This document shows positions 1 to 14,224 of a stretch of 64,000 nt of DNA, piece after piece (position 1 is the first letter of the stretch; each line of letters starts with the position of its first letter). A program made the translations under genes and the position numbers. Source of the stretch: Nemertoderma westbladi (lineage: Eukaryota > Xenacoelomorpha > Nemertodermatida > Nemertodermatidae); assembly GCA_032718475.1 (NCBI GenBank), contig JAUCBJ010008331.1:55116-119115 (forward strand). Reading direction: 5' to 3'. The notes beneath the pieces were generated by a model. It worked only from the letters and a program-made list of their open reading frames with translations, had not been told where the DNA came from and ran no database searches.

Positions 1-970
1 AGCCACGAAATGTAAAGTAATAATTTATTATTCTCATTCATAAAACTTTATTATTAAACATTAATCAGTTACAAATTAAAAACTTAACTGATAAATATAA
101 TTAGCATACATACATGGCACTTAATATCACTTATAAATTGAGATTTCTGGTTCTATCTGGAAAATTGACATTATCGTAAAATATAATTTAAATTGTTTTT
201 TTTTGTACAGTGTAATAAATATACTATTTGTGCAGCATGAAGGAACTAACAGGCAATATAATATACTACTATTGGCCGGATATTGTTTTAATTGTAAATT
301 ACACGTTAATTAACTATTTCCATATGACTGTGAATATAAAGCAACGATGATTAGTCCACTGTAAAGTCCAATAATGTTAATATTTTAATTTAACTAAATT
401 AATCTTGCCGCAATAGATATATTATGGAGTATTACTATTAATAGATAGATTAATAATTATTATTAATAGGGTATTAATAATAAAGTATTTATTCATGCCT
501 TTCACTGGGAGTTATAAATATGAGATTGAATTAATACAAGCTTCTTTAAAAAAATTAAATACAAAATAATACCTTGTAGATCTTTAAATTAAATAATTGC
601 TTTAAACTGTACATAGAGCGATGGGTGCGAATAAAGTATACGCTGATATAACTGAGCACTCTCTCTTACAACAATTTTAATAATTATTTTACAACCCCAC
701 GGATAGGTATTTCGGTCCATCATTAACTACATCACAATAAATTTATAGCACAATAAGACATTTCAATTAAAACAATACATCGTTAATATTCTGTTATATT
801 GTACTGTAATTTAAAATTACCATGGGGCTTATTATCTGAAATTCTTATTCATAGTCTTTCTTTATATTACAGCTTCGTCATAGCTTATGCTTATGTGATA
901 AGTATAATAATATTACATATGATAGCTGATTCAAAAAGCATAATATAACTTGTATGTCTGTATATTATTG
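1..970. other. A+T-rich flank downstream of SZT2 (3' UTR and intergenic)
   Basis: This stretch has no convincing gene. On the minus strand it lies just 3' of the SZT2 stop codon, so the part nearest 970 is probably 3' UTR. Candidate AATAAA poly(A) signals on the minus strand read as TTTATT on the plus strand at 488-493, 47-52 and 24-29. Which one is used cannot be told from sequence. Confidence 0.5.
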
Positions 971-3900
971 TCATGGAAACAGCCTATTAAACCATGTGTG
1001 GAAACAAAGTGCGTTAACAACACCTTCAATAAGGTTTCGTCTGGCAGTTACACTCACAACAGACCCGGTAGGACTTTCTTTGTGCACCACGTGGACTTTA
1101 TTACTGGCTTTACCCACATCGAAATGGAACATAACAAATAAGTCACTAATTTCACGATCAATAACTATAGCATACTGCTCAAGATTATCCTCATCGTGAA
1201 ATATTTTCACATTGTCTCCATATTTCCCTTTGAATGTGTTAACCAACGAATGATTCAGCGACAAAGATCGTAGACATACATCCTCTTCTTGAAGTTTGGT
1301 TACAGTAACATAGGGTAATAACTGCTGCAACAGAGAGAAGTTGAAATATAACTTTGCCTTCGGATTACTATGATCTAAGTCGCGCCACTGAAGTAGAGTT
1401 GAAAGTGTTGAGTCAGCCCCCGTGGTGGGGTCTCGGAAAAGGTGTTTCCACAAAGTGTCCTTGAAACATTGGACCTCGACAGAAGTCAAAATAGTTTTCA
1501 CTTTCTGATGAAGTTTTTGAACTTCAGCCTGTAGTTTATTTTGAGTCAATTGATCGCAAAGATTAGAGTGCTCACCTCCAACGGTTTGTTTTTGTGGTTC
1601 ACCGTCGTCACTCAAAATAACTTGCAACTTTAGTATAACATTGTCCGTAAAGTCTTGGCGACTGGGACAGTACACGCTGCTTCCCGCAATCTCTCTGGTC
1701 TCAAAATGAATCATAGAAATTACACAAGTGAGGATAAAGTTCCTCCTGTACTCAGTTGACTTGTTTCCTAAAAATGACCAACTTGTATTTTGCTGCCCTA
1801 CAAGGGCACTCCGTGTTTCCGCCTCAGACACACTGTGCTTCTTATAACCATGATCACTGGCAGTATCCAGTAGATATTGAAACACACTGCTAGGCGTCAT
1901 CATCTTGACGGGAAAAGCGAGATTGGAAACAGAAAGCCTGATATCGTCCCCGGGTGGTGACTTGTTCAACCTGGCAAAGTCACTTAGAAACTCAACCACA
2001 TTGTAGCCCACGGAATCACTCGGTTTTTTATTTTCCCTGGGTAAATATGTGTCGTTAGAACCAGCCACGTAATCCTGTAGGCATTGTAAGTGAAAATTAT
2101 AAATGTACCTTTCTAAAGTAAAATCGTTTATTACCGTATCGCATTCGGACTTGAAGAGTTCTTGAACTGTGGATAAATCGTTATCATCATCAGTACACGA
2201 ATAAAAAACTAGTTCGGATATCATGGTAACTTCCATACATTTAAAATCAACCACAATATGACAGTTCTCATATTGTATGATACAAACTAGAATGCCCCCC
2301 TTATATGTCCGTTCTAATAATACAGAACCAGGTGCTATGGTATAGTCACTTATTGATTCGCCGGAAACATGTCTAGATCTAGAGTCTGAAGATGCCTGGG
2401 ACTGACGAATATTTATGAAGCCAACACTTAGTAAATAAGATGTCAGTTTATGTTTAAGACGTTCAATAATATTAGTATACCAGTTTGGTAAAACTGCAGG
2501 TACCACAGAGGTTATTTGTTCATTGTCAACGGCAATACAATCATTACCATCTTGTTCAGACATCGCATCGCTATAAACTAATAAATTTCTAAATGCTTCC
2601 AAAAACAGTACAGGTGCCTTAAATGTTTTAAGAAAACGCGACGATTCTACTAGGACATAGCAGTCATCAACACTCATTGGTATCGTTGAACTGGAACCTC
2701 CATAATGCCAAAACATGTCATAAACATTGAAGAGTTTCATTTTTCTTATTGTCATATTTTTCCTAATATCATGAACATCGAAAAGATGTTTACCGTATTT
2801 TGCTATTAGATCCTGGCTTACATCATAGGGGATACTTTGGGGTGACTTAAAATGCTGTACGTTTTGTAGCACATTATCCACGGGAAACTGTTCCATAAAT
2901 TGTGAATAGACTTGTAAACTTTTGAAGGAATTAATATCTTGAGAATACTTTTGACAACAGAGAATTTCTATTAAATTTGACATATTTTTAAAATGATGTT
3001 TAAGATCCTCTACTTGGCCAAAGCCAAAGTTGTCGACCATGTTATAATTTTCTTCACCAAATTTACCACAGAAGCAGTTGTGATGATATATGCCCAACTT
3101 CTGCTGTACAATGCAATTCATTAGCGTTACACGCATATTATGAAACCTTATTATTTCACAAACCTCACTACTAATTTTTTCAGAACTTTGCAAATTGTAT
3201 TCATAAACAGTGACATCAGTATTGATAACCTCAAGCAGAAATAACATTTGCCTTTGGCAAATAGGAGGTTGTTGTCCATAAATAGGTGAAAAGCAGGGTA
3301 CTGGTGCTTGGTAGTTATTTCGACCTTTATCACTGTCAGTCCAAAACTTAGTTGAGGTAAGATCAGATGGCATAAATATGAGATCTTTTTGCAGTTGCGC
3401 CTGCTTCTGATTTGCACGTGTTGCAGTAGGCACATGTGTTGCTCGAGCAATGACCACAAAATGAGCTTCTTTGCCAATATCCCGGGTCGGCCTGTTGCTC
3501 TGACTGATAGTATCAGTCAGATCATAATACAAACCATTTAATTCCTTAAAAATAGTAACATTGATATCAGCAGCACTTAAGAATGATTCCAAAAACAATG
3601 CCACATCTTGGAACACATTAATGGCTATATACTTAGTAGCAAGTTTGATATTCAAATGGGAAACACTGGGCACGTGTTCAGTGATGCACACATCAAAATG
3701 ATCCTTTAATGAATTTATAGTCCTTGATGAAATACTATGGGGTATTTCTAATTGCAGGTGACATACTTCTGTCAAAGTATCACATATGGAACTGCGAAAA
3801 ATATGATTTAACACTTTTTCCAGAGACTCCACATTTATTTTACCTTTGTACCATATGCTAAACATGATTGTGGTGCATGAGAGACTATTATTGTCACGTA

Positions 3901-6900
3901 TTATATCAGATGTGTTGGGTGCAGAGTGTGGACTCGACGACTCGGAAACAGTAAAGTCAATAGAAGTTCTTTTAATATTAGAGGAATCGAACAACGACAA
4001 AATCATAATTCCAATACCCTTTTGCCCCATCCCTCTTTGATTGATTAAATACACATCACGACTGTTAACAGCCTCAACATGTGGACCTGAAAAATCCAGA
4101 AATTTGCTATTTTTATCACAATTTGGATTTTTAAAGGTTGACATTTTATGATCCATACTGATGTTCTGTCTTAAATAATATCCAAACTGAAATAAATGTT
4201 GTTCAATAAAAACTGGAATGGTAAATCTGAAAGTATTCTGAGGGGCTTTTCCATAAGGTTGAATAAATTCAATATCGCTAGTAGTTAGCTTAGTCTGAAG
4301 ATTCCGCTCCAACAATAAGCACATAACATCTAACGTTGCTTCAGTTAAACGTCCTTGAAGCATCTTTTCCATATCAATTGTACTAGGACCTGGCATAGAA
4401 CTGCCGTAAACACCATAAATAACTAAGCGAAGGCAGTCCCAGGTAGAAATAATATTTCGCCTGGAAGTAACATCATTATCCATATGAGAAGTAACTGTTT
4501 CATTTAAAGATATATTGTCAGAATCATTTCGTTGTGAACCCTCCACAATTTTCATATAAAATACATCTTTATTTTTTTCTTGAAATACAAATACTCTTTT
4601 TCTATTCTTTACTTCAAGCTGGGCCAAGTCGCACATTACAGCATTCAAAGCCTTAGATTTACCTCCATCCCTCTTTGTATTCAAACGAGGGTGAAGTGGC
4701 AGACAAATAGTATAGCACTTATTACAAGCAAATTCTCCAGGCTCAAAGTCCATAGTTGCCTTCAAATACCCAAATTGGTTAATAAAATCATTGGCTTCAA
4801 CATAGATATCATCAACAGGGGGGGAATTCGACCTGCTAATATTGCCTTTGTGGGGTGAAAACATTAGATTTTCATCATCTTCTGGGATAAGAAGCATATT
4901 ACAAACACTTTTCTCATACATATCATGAAGAAGTAATTTTTGATTCACATACTTTACACAATTACATATAAAAGTTTTAACATTCTCAATAAGTAATTTA
5001 TGCGCATGTTTCATATTTGCCTTGTCTTGCGAATGAAAGTGGACTTTTATTTCATCTGATTCAACCTGGAGTATCAGCCAAAAGTCTCTGGCTAATGATG
5101 TATCCTCAGAATCCTCAATTTCGCTCAAATCACCATCATAACCTCCATCATTAAGACTCAGTCTTGAGGTAAAAACACTGGGAGCTGTGCTAATGGTAGC
5201 ACTGGGAGGCTCACTAGGTTGCACCATTGAACTTGGTGTAAATCTGTAGAGAATGGGACTACTCCTATATGCATGTGAAACATAGTTCAATGCCATATCG
5301 TCTTTAGTTGATCCATCTTTAAGCTTTTTCCGCACTGCATTTAAGTTCCCAGACAAAGGCCTTCGCCTGGGTGTTCCAAGGTCCATACTAGCGCTTCTAC
5401 ATCTGTGTGAACCACTAGTAGGAGACAAAGCATTACTTCTAGCCAAGGGGGAAGTGTCTGCAGTTGTAGAACCACAAGTATCTACACAGGCAAATCTACA
5501 ACCCAACAAATTCGATTTAGTAGCAAAATGATCTCTGATCAAATTCGAAATAAGAATCGATTTCCTTTTAGCTAATCTTTCAAGTAAGATCAATGACAAA
5601 GTTTGTGATGTTGATACAATTATTGTAGAGGATAACATCGGCATTGTAGTAACTGGTGTAGAAGCATCGCGATCACAAGACAACAGGTTGTGATTGTAAT
5701 ACGAATGAGGAGTTTCAGACAGTGTTATATCAGAGGTTTCAGACAAAGGGCTGATAACATCAATGGCTGTGGGATTTATCAACTTGTTGTCTGTTAAGGA
5801 TAATTGCAATCCTGTACCATATTGTCGTTGTCGTGTTGGACAGGGGATACCTGATTCAGAATCCAATGATAATAATATAGGGGCAGTATGTGTAGAATCA
5901 AATGCACACCCCTGTTTAGTGACAATATAACCACTACCGGTACTTGTAGGTTGTGATTCACTAATCGCTGATACAGCAGATGAACAGTAACCCATGTGAC
6001 AATATGAATTTTTATTAGCACAGCTAACTTCATTTGATTGTTTACAATTGGCCCCACATTGCTCAGTAACTGTACAAGCAACACTTTTACAATAGCTAAT
6101 AGGAGCTTTGGAAACTATATCTTTACATAACATATTGTCATTAATTTTGATAGAAGCATCAGTAGCTACTTCTGCTGTCATATTACAAATATTTGATATA
6201 GGTTTCATATGCTCTTCATTACTAGATAATACTGGAATGATTACATCGTCTGGATGTGACGATTTTATGTCATCAAGATTTATCTTTTCAGTTAGTGGCA
6301 TCCCTACAAGTTCCTCCTTTGAGTCGCAAGGAGTATCAGGGATGTTCTGATTAGTTAATTTATCACAATGAACTTCATCAATGGGAGACTCTTTATTATA
6401 AAGCAAATTTGGTGATGATGAAAATTGTTGATCATGTGATACAGATTGAATATCTCGTTGTACAATGAAATGCTCAAATTCACTTTGACTACTTGGAGAT
6501 TGACTACTAATATTTCCCATACATGAATGTAATTGCAATTCGTTATATAATTGAAAAGATGTAGGACTCTGAAAGACATCTTTCGAATTAATTGCCAGAA
6601 AGTACAACTTTGTACCCAATTTTCGAAGTTGGTACTGTTTATATGTAAATTTAATTAGCTCAGCAATAAATATGCCACTACTCTCTGTGGGACCAAACAC
6701 AAACTGCAAGGGAATGGATTCAAAATAACAATTTGGTTTATTTGTTGAATTTCTAACATGGTGCATGACAATGTTAAGGGTATCATTGTTTACAATAGAA
6801 GATACGTTATATAAAAAAGCAGTGCACATCTCATCTTGGAGATACCATTCGACTTTGGATTGTAAATCTCTGATAATAAATTGTTTGTCTTTGGAAAGTG

Positions 6901-9900
6901 GTGATAAAGGATCAGCTGAGCTTGCAGGCATCTCAACTGAGTCATTAATAAGTAATCCACTAATTTCATCATCATCTCCTTTTGAAAGACTGGCCATAGG
7001 AGGGGTACTACCATGAGAATCCAGACGACTGTGATATGGAACACAATCATCCGTTTCAGATGGACCTATTGTAAGGCAAATAATATCTAGGATTAACTGC
7101 ACATCTTCTAAATATCTATCATTAATCTGAGACTGCAGGTTCAACGCTATGTCTAGAATGCATGTTGGAAGATCTTTGACTGGTAAGGAATAGTGTATCC
7201 CAGCGCCTTTACATTTCAAGGAACAAGTGAGAGAAAGAAATAAGGGCTCATGATCTTCTTCATCAGGTACATTGAATAAGTCGTGTTCTAACGACAAATC
7301 TTCCTTGTCATATTGTTTTTCCTCACCCATATCTGAGTCTGATTTGGAACTGCATCTTTCAAGGTTTTGTAAGGTATGAATTTGTTCATTAAAAATAACA
7401 TCCTGATCAGAATCATTAGGAGAAAAAATTGCTTCTGGAACTGCTTCATAGCCAAGTCTGCTAATTTTGGAATCATTACATCCAGTAGATCCTGAGATAT
7501 CACTTGAAAGCGGATTACAGAAATAAAAATAATCACACTTATTTGGTATCGGCTGAAAATACTGATGCAGAATATCCAAAAAAGAGTGGCGTGAAAGTGG
7601 TGTGACCTTTCCACAAGGCTCTTTAAGTAAATCTAAGGAAAACTTCAGTGGTAGTATTATCTGAATGCCTGGGGAAAATGGAGACATATTTAATGATGAC
7701 TCGCCTGATGATTCTCGTGATTTGTCTCTATAAGGTAACAGACAACCTCTATGAGATGAAGATAAATTAATAAAGAATTCATTTGCCAAATGGGAACACA
7801 TGCTTCTTATATAGTTAGTCATGTTTATCTCAATTATAGGTTGATCAACCATCAAATCAACTGCAGCAGTAATATCATATTCATGTATTGTATCTTTACT
7901 CAAAAGACTATCATAAACTGTAGATACAAAGCTATGGTAATATGTTTCAACAACCAATGATGTCTGCTTCTTCAAAGTAGTATTCTTAAAATAATCATAA
8001 ATATTATCTTTGTTTAGGAGATTTAGAAATGGATTAAAGGTAAAGTTATCTGATTTGGATTTTGGATTTTTGGAAATGTGAGAATCAAATTGTTTATCAA
8101 TAAATACATACGATTTTTTATTAGCTTCACCTGTTTGAGCTAACAAATTCTGACAGATTTCTGACAAATAACAATCGTAGAGAAAAACTGGCATTGGCAA
8201 GCCAAGACAAAATGAAGGCATGTCACTTTCACCATTATCACAATAATTATTTTCTTGTCCAAATGTTGATATGTTATATAACAAACAAATGTCATTATAG
8301 GACTTTGGAACAAATATGACTGTCATCCTATGCCTTGAATCCCCATCTATCTTCTTTACAAAACCCTGCCATTTAGGAGTTTCTTCATTGCAATCATAAT
8401 TTGATTCAATATTATGAGATTTACTTTCAAATGGTTTTGATATTTCAAGTATATCGAGTACCAATCTAGAATATACTCCATGTTGATCATTTGATAAACA
8501 CAACTCATTATCAAAAAGTTTACCAAGTTTTTTTAAAAAATCATTAAAAAGTAGTTCATTGGGCAACTTCTCAGAATGAAGAATGCCTGTTGAGTTATGA
8601 GAATGAAAATTTTCCATAAAAGTGGAGAAGGCAATTGCAGAGCCCTGGCTCATTGAAATAACTGAAATTGGATCAAATTCGGAAGATACAACAGTGATCC
8701 TAGAATCCAGACTTTCATTCAAACTATGAAATGATTCATCATGTTGAGGAATTGCAGATGGTAGTTTCATTATATCTGACTTACATAATATTTCCATTTG
8801 ACCAAATGAAAGTAAAGTTTGAACAATCTTATAGTCCGCATCATAAATATGTTTATGGACATTTTGAGCAGTACAATCATCATACAAATCTGTAAACAAC
8901 TTTCCAAGTTGTGGTTCAACCCAAAGTTCAGTTGTAATGTGCATTAACCCATCATGTCCACTATCTGGAATGCTAGTGGCCACATCTTTTCCGGACCCAT
9001 TTTCATCAATAATTTCGCCATCACTAAGGACATGAGGGGGAAATATAACATACTGCAAAAGACAAGTGCCACTGTTCTGTGAACCATTACTGTCTGCCTC
9101 TGGGGTGACATCAACTTCGCTCACTACATTCAAAACACCATTACTAGAAGCAGCAGGGTGGTAATTCTCCAATAGTTTCTTTTTGGTCAACAATGACAAT
9201 ATCTTCTTCAGCATAGGCTTAGTTATTTGAGGATTGCGCGTTTGGATATCATTAGTTAGCCATATCCAACGTATGTGATATAAATATCTGGAAAGCTTCC
9301 GCCACATATCCACATTCAATTTAACCTTTTTCAAATTAATTGCACTGTAAAGATGTCGATCAACAGATGGGGGTTTCAAAGATAAAAAATCATCTGGTTG
9401 TCTATCATATCGCACAATAAACCTGTACAATGACTTCTCAAAAATATAAACACATTGCTTAAGATTTTTCAAGCCAGGTGTGGCATCGCTAAGCGATTTA
9501 CCACTGAACTTACTACGCTTATCACGCACTGTGGTCTTATTAATAAGACTCTTTAACTCATCCAGCACTTCCTGGCGAATCACTGGTGTTGTGTTGCATA
9601 AAAACCCAATATGTAGAACGAGAGAAGGTGGGGAAGACTCTATTGTAACGATAGCATAACCAGACGGGACATCTTCGTTATTAATAAATGAAAATTTAAC
9701 GTACGAATGGCTTTCAACTAACACAAATGTAGACCATTTCTGAAGAGTTTCTGTAAAAGCCTGGAAGGATAAACAACATCGAATTGGTTCAAAACGACTA
9801 CTTGAATTAGGTATATGTAAATATTTTGGAAGTGGGTTATCATATGCCAGAATCAAGGTAATGTTGTGTGTATGAAACCATTTGTGCCAGTAAACCACAT

Positions 9901-12900
9901 TTAAATCAGATAGGGGAAGCCAATATTTGGAAAAATCATCAGAAATGTCTGGTAATGGAGATTTAGAGGTTTCGAGATATTGAGAGCAAGGTAGCCCCTT
10001 TCTTATGCAATCTGGAACAATGTAATGCTCTGAGGATAATCGAAATGTATGCAAATGAACGATTGTTCTATCATTGTTTTGAATGGTTTTCATTGTATGA
10101 AAAAACTTTTTGATAATCCCACTGCGAATAGGTGAATAAGGAACGGTTGCAAATTGGCATGAAATGTCATGAACAAAGTCATAATCACCGCGGTAATTTA
10201 ATTCAATCTTTGTTTCCAACGAGTCTTTGTTTGTTGCCCACTTTATTATATATTCCAAGTCAATATTGTGACGCCATGGAAAAAGTAAGTGAATCTCGTT
10301 TGAATCTGGGTCATCATGAAACTGAATATCCTCTAAGCTCCAGCCTTCACGTAAGCGTGTGTATAAAATGAGCCAAGGATTGACTCTATGTGTTGCTGAG
10401 CAAAACGTTTGGCGCACAGTACCAGTTTTTTGACTTTCATAATCTTTCAATAAGGAAATACCAGAACAAGAAGAAAATACATTAGAGCCAATGATGCAAG
10501 AAGATTTTAACTTCGATTTGCTTGGTCTTTTCCTCTGCAAACTCCATATTAGGAAGTCATTGTGATATTGATTCATATCTATGGAAAGTTATAGGAAATA
10601 GACAATGAAAAAGTGCAACAAAAATTCTTAGCAGTGATTGTGAAAGCAATTAATTAAAAAAACCTGTGTATTACTGCAACAATCATGGACGGTTAAATAG
10701 GTATTTAACCACATATACTTATTTACAAATGTATAGGTATATGTGCTTTTTTTACAAGTCTTCTATGTGGACCAATCAGTACTGTATGGACCATTCTCTA
10801 TCATTGCCTCCCACTAGAAGCCGGGTACATCACTCAGCAGACGGTGAAGGTAAATGTGGGAAAAAATGAATGTTAGCAAATAAAAACAGGCATATTTGGA
10901 AAATTCCAGCTCACTATTTAACCTTTATGTATATTGTATACACAACACAGCATGCCGACTTATACTTATTAATATAGTAACGAAACACTCATTCATATAG
11001 TAACGAAACACTCATTCATATAGTAACGATACACTCATTCATATAGTAACGATACACTCATTCGAATATAGTAACGAAACACTCATTTGTAGTAACGAAA
11101 CACTCATTCATATAGTAACGATACACTCATTTGTAGTAACGAAACACTCATTCATATAGTAACGATACACTCATTCGTAGTAACGATACACTCATTCGAA
11201 TATAGTAACGAAACACTCATTTGTAGTAACGAAACACTCATTCATATAGTAACGATACACTCATTCATATAGTAACGATACACTCATTCGAATATAGTAA
11301 CGAAACACTCATTCGTAGTAACGAAACACTCATTCGTATAGTAACGAAACACTCATTCGAATATAGTAACGAAACACTCATTCGTAGTAACGAAACACTC
11401 ATTCGTATAGTAACGAAACACTCATTCGTAGTAATGAAACACTCATTCATATAGTAAAGAAACACTCATTCGTAGTAACGAAACACTCATTCGTATAGTA
11501 ACGAAACACTCATTCGAATATAGTAACGAAACACTCATTCGTATAGTAACGAAACACTCATTCATATAGTAACGAAACACTCATTCGTATAGTAACGAAA
11601 CACTCATTCGAATATAGTAACGAAACACTCATTCATATAGTAACGAAACACTCATTCATATAGTAACAAAACACTCATTCATATAGTTACGAAACACTCA
11701 TTCATATAGTAACGAAACACTCATTCGAATATAGTAACGAAACACTCATTCATATAGTAACGAAACACTCATTCATATAGTAACGAAACACTCATTCATA
11801 TAGTTACGAAACACTCATTCATATAGTTACGAAACACTCATTCATATAGTAACGAAACACTCATTCGAATATAGTAACGAAACACTCATTCATATAGTAA
11901 TGAAACACTCATTCATATAGTAACGAAACACTCATTCATATAGTTACTAAACACTCATTCGTATAGTAACGAAACACTCATTCATTCATATAGTTACGAA
12001 ACACTCATTCATATAGTAACGAAACACTCATTCACATAGTAACGAAACAATCATTAATTGACATAGTAATGAAATAGCTATTCATTCACATATAAAGAAC
12101 ACTACTAATGGCTCCAGTTCGACTGAAAGTCCCATCGGAAGACATATTTATTATATATATCTTAAATAGAAAGTTAATTCGTTTACAAATAATGGCACCA
12201 TTTTCCAATATCTTGGAAAATATATTTTTCAAGATTCTCCCAAGGTGAAGTCAGATAGTGGTGAGAAATTGGAGAACCGTGCTGTATAAATAATTGATTT
12301 AAAAAAAGTACTGAAAAATTTAATTATGTCGGCTAATTTAAATGTAAAACATTTTTTCTTATGCATATGTAGATTGTACAACTGCATGAAAGTATTTCAA
12401 CATATTTCAGAGTTATTGGACACAATAAATTTATGGTGCGGCACGATAGCAGTCACTATTGCTCTAGTCACTAGTGCACTAGTCACTATAATCATGCTTT
12501 TAAACGATAACAAAAAAGGGATATTTCAAACAAAACAAGTTAATCTGGTAGTATTATGTGAACGTATGGCCTCTCCCAGGAAGCGTAACGTTATTTATTG
12601 ACGGCGCATTGTGTTTTTAATGAAAAGGCCTACCCATAAGTTGCACAAATATTAGCCATTTGAATGAATTGTTTATGTCCGGCACATGTAGCCTTACCTT
12701 TAGCCGTATCCGATGTTTTGGCAGAGTCCACATTGTTAACATAGTGCCCAAGTGTTGACTTAGATACATATTTAAGGAATTCGGTATTGGGAGTGAAGCC
12801 TAAGGACGAAAATGTTGCCGAAATATTTCCACTGCTATACGCACCAATTTGGATAAAGGAAACCGGTGTAGTTGAAGAACTAAATTGTAATAATACACTG

Positions 12901-13667
12901 TCAACCTGATTAGTCTCAGGTAAACTGGTGATTCCATCACTCAATACTATAACTTCGGGCATACTATTTTCGGGTAACAATTTTAATGCCATCACTCCGA
13001 GATGGAGCATATCCAACAGTTGAACATCCGAAGAAACAACTTGGTGAACTGGTAGGTTTTGGGACAATCTAACAAACTCATCTTCAATTTCGTGTAAACC
13101 CAGTTTAATAATGTTAAGTAATCCCGATATAGTGTTTCTGCTCAACAAATATCCCTGAACAATAACATTTTGACATGGATAGAACGAGGTAAAGGCAATA
13201 ATTGTTATAATGATTTCTGGGGAATGTAAATAATTATCACTTCCTGGCACAATAAATGATTGGGATATTCCATTCAGCACATTGTATAGTATAGATGAAA
13301 CTTGTTGATAGTAAACATCGCCGGTTGAAGGGTCAATCGCAAAGAGACTAGGACTCACATCTATCAGAAAAACAAAACGATAACTTAGGGATAAAAATCG
13401 AACAGCAGTAGAAGCGGATAGTCGGAATGTTTTTAACTCATCTCGGGTTGCCTCATCGTCGTATTTATGAGCGGAAACACCCGACAAAATTTCAATTTCA
13501 TTTGAAGAAGACAAAATGAAATCTCTTTGACATCTTTCAACATCATTATTCAAGTTCTTTATCAACCACTCCACACGAAGGTTACGCGAAATACGCACAG
13601 ATTTCTTGAGGAGAACATAAATTTCATCGGCTTCCTGGATGGCAGTATCATGACAAATAGAAGGCAT
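971..13667 (-). CDS. SZT2: SZT2-like KICSTOR complex subunit, two coding exons: join(13667..12698, 10578..971)
   Basis: SZT2 is the scaffold of KICSTOR, which holds GATOR1 at the lysosome so that mTORC1 is switched off when amino acids are scarce (family knowledge). Exon 1 encodes the conserved N-terminal region: a von Willebrand A-like core with a D-x-S-x-S motif at residues 103-107 and a LSDG motif near residue 244, both in the family's characteristic contexts. The donor AAAG|GTAAGG at 12698/12697 and the acceptor CCATAG|AT at 10579/10578 join in phase (G+AT gives Asp). Total coding length is 10,578 nt, or 3,525 residues plus TGA at 971-973, close to human SZT2 at about 3,430. The start ATG has A at -3. 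The second exon is one uninterrupted 9.6-kb frame, whereas vertebrate SZT2 has about 70 exons. The middle is Ser/Asn-rich and acidic in places, as expected for poorly conserved linkers. I am confident of the family; 5' UTR exons cannot be excluded. Confidence 0.93.
10579..12697 (-). other. The only intron found in the SZT2 coding region (2,119 bp, GT-AG)
   Basis: The intron runs from GTAAGG (12697 downward) to CCATAG (ending at 10579) on the minus strand, with a pyrimidine-rich stretch before the acceptor. Its borders keep the reading frame between two exons that both match SZT2. About half of it is the minisatellite at 10977-12093. The remainder shows no gene; short plus-strand frames at 10666 and 12326 have no recognisable features. 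Confidence 0.9.
10977..12093. repeat. Minisatellite of about 48 units of 21, 23 or 25 bp in the SZT2 intron
   Basis: The core GTAACGAAACACTCATT is repeated about 48 times. Units differ mainly in a short variable link: CGTA or TGTA (21-bp units), CATATA or CGTATA (23 bp) and CGAATATA (25 bp). The 25-bp units recur every few units, which suggests higher-order amplification. Core variants (GATAC, GTTAC, GTAATG) cluster locally, as expected from unequal exchange. Units degenerate at the high-coordinate edge (about 12040-12093). Confidence 0.97.
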
Positions 13668-14224
13668 TATGACTGCTGTTAACAGTGATTGCTAATGAAA
13701 ATTACATAGGACTAATAATAATATAATAGTCGATCAGCTAACCCACCCACACCACAATCATCCGATGCCGTAATCTCATATTCATACTGTCATACGCCAA
13801 TAAACCATATCAAAATAAATAAATATGATGCTAGGGGCAACAGGGATAAGTCAGAATGCAGTAAGTGGGTTGTTCTTTACCATTTACTGTTGGACAGTCT
13901 GGCACTGGCAGTTCACAATCTGACAATAGACAGATAGTCCTAGGCCAGTAGGCGGCTAGGCTAAATTTAAGAAGACATACCGGCATGGCGGCATGTACTA
14001 CCGGCACCGGCTGACCGATACCATCTGACCATTTAATACAAATAATAATAATCAGTGATGCTAATTGCTGAATTGGTTAGAGGACTAAGTACTGAAGTAC
14101 TAAATTACTGGTAATTTTAAATCTCAGAATTTTTCAATTGATATATTTTTGTATTGGCCTATCCTGCTACAGTGCTATCCTAGTATCCTCACCTTACATC
14201 AGTACATACCACATACTGTACTAC
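13668..14224. other. SZT2 upstream flank (5' UTR or promoter side), no gene seen
   Basis: On the minus strand this is directly 5' of the SZT2 start codon, so it should contain the promoter or a 5' UTR. I see no clear TATA box or initiator. It holds several ACCGG/TAGGCC palindromic words that are common across this window, and it ends at the target duplication ACTAC of the next transposon. Confidence 0.4.

Noticed and set aside
971-10576. Treating the large second exon as an independent gene starting at its first ATG
   Set aside because: A phase-correct acceptor lies two bases before that ATG and the N-terminal SZT2 part is encoded upstream with a matching donor.
11265-11465. Minus-strand frame with repeated MSVSLLR residues
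   Set aside because: It is a translation of the minisatellite.
10977-12093. CRISPR-like appearance of regularly spaced repeats
   Set aside because: Linkers are only 3-8 bp, repetitive and not unique spacers; the array sits in an animal intron and is a minisatellite.
12326-12601. 91-codon plus-strand frame with hydrophobic segment inside the SZT2 intron
   Set aside because: No conserved motif, and the hydrophobic part comes from a local CACTAGTCACTA-type repeat.
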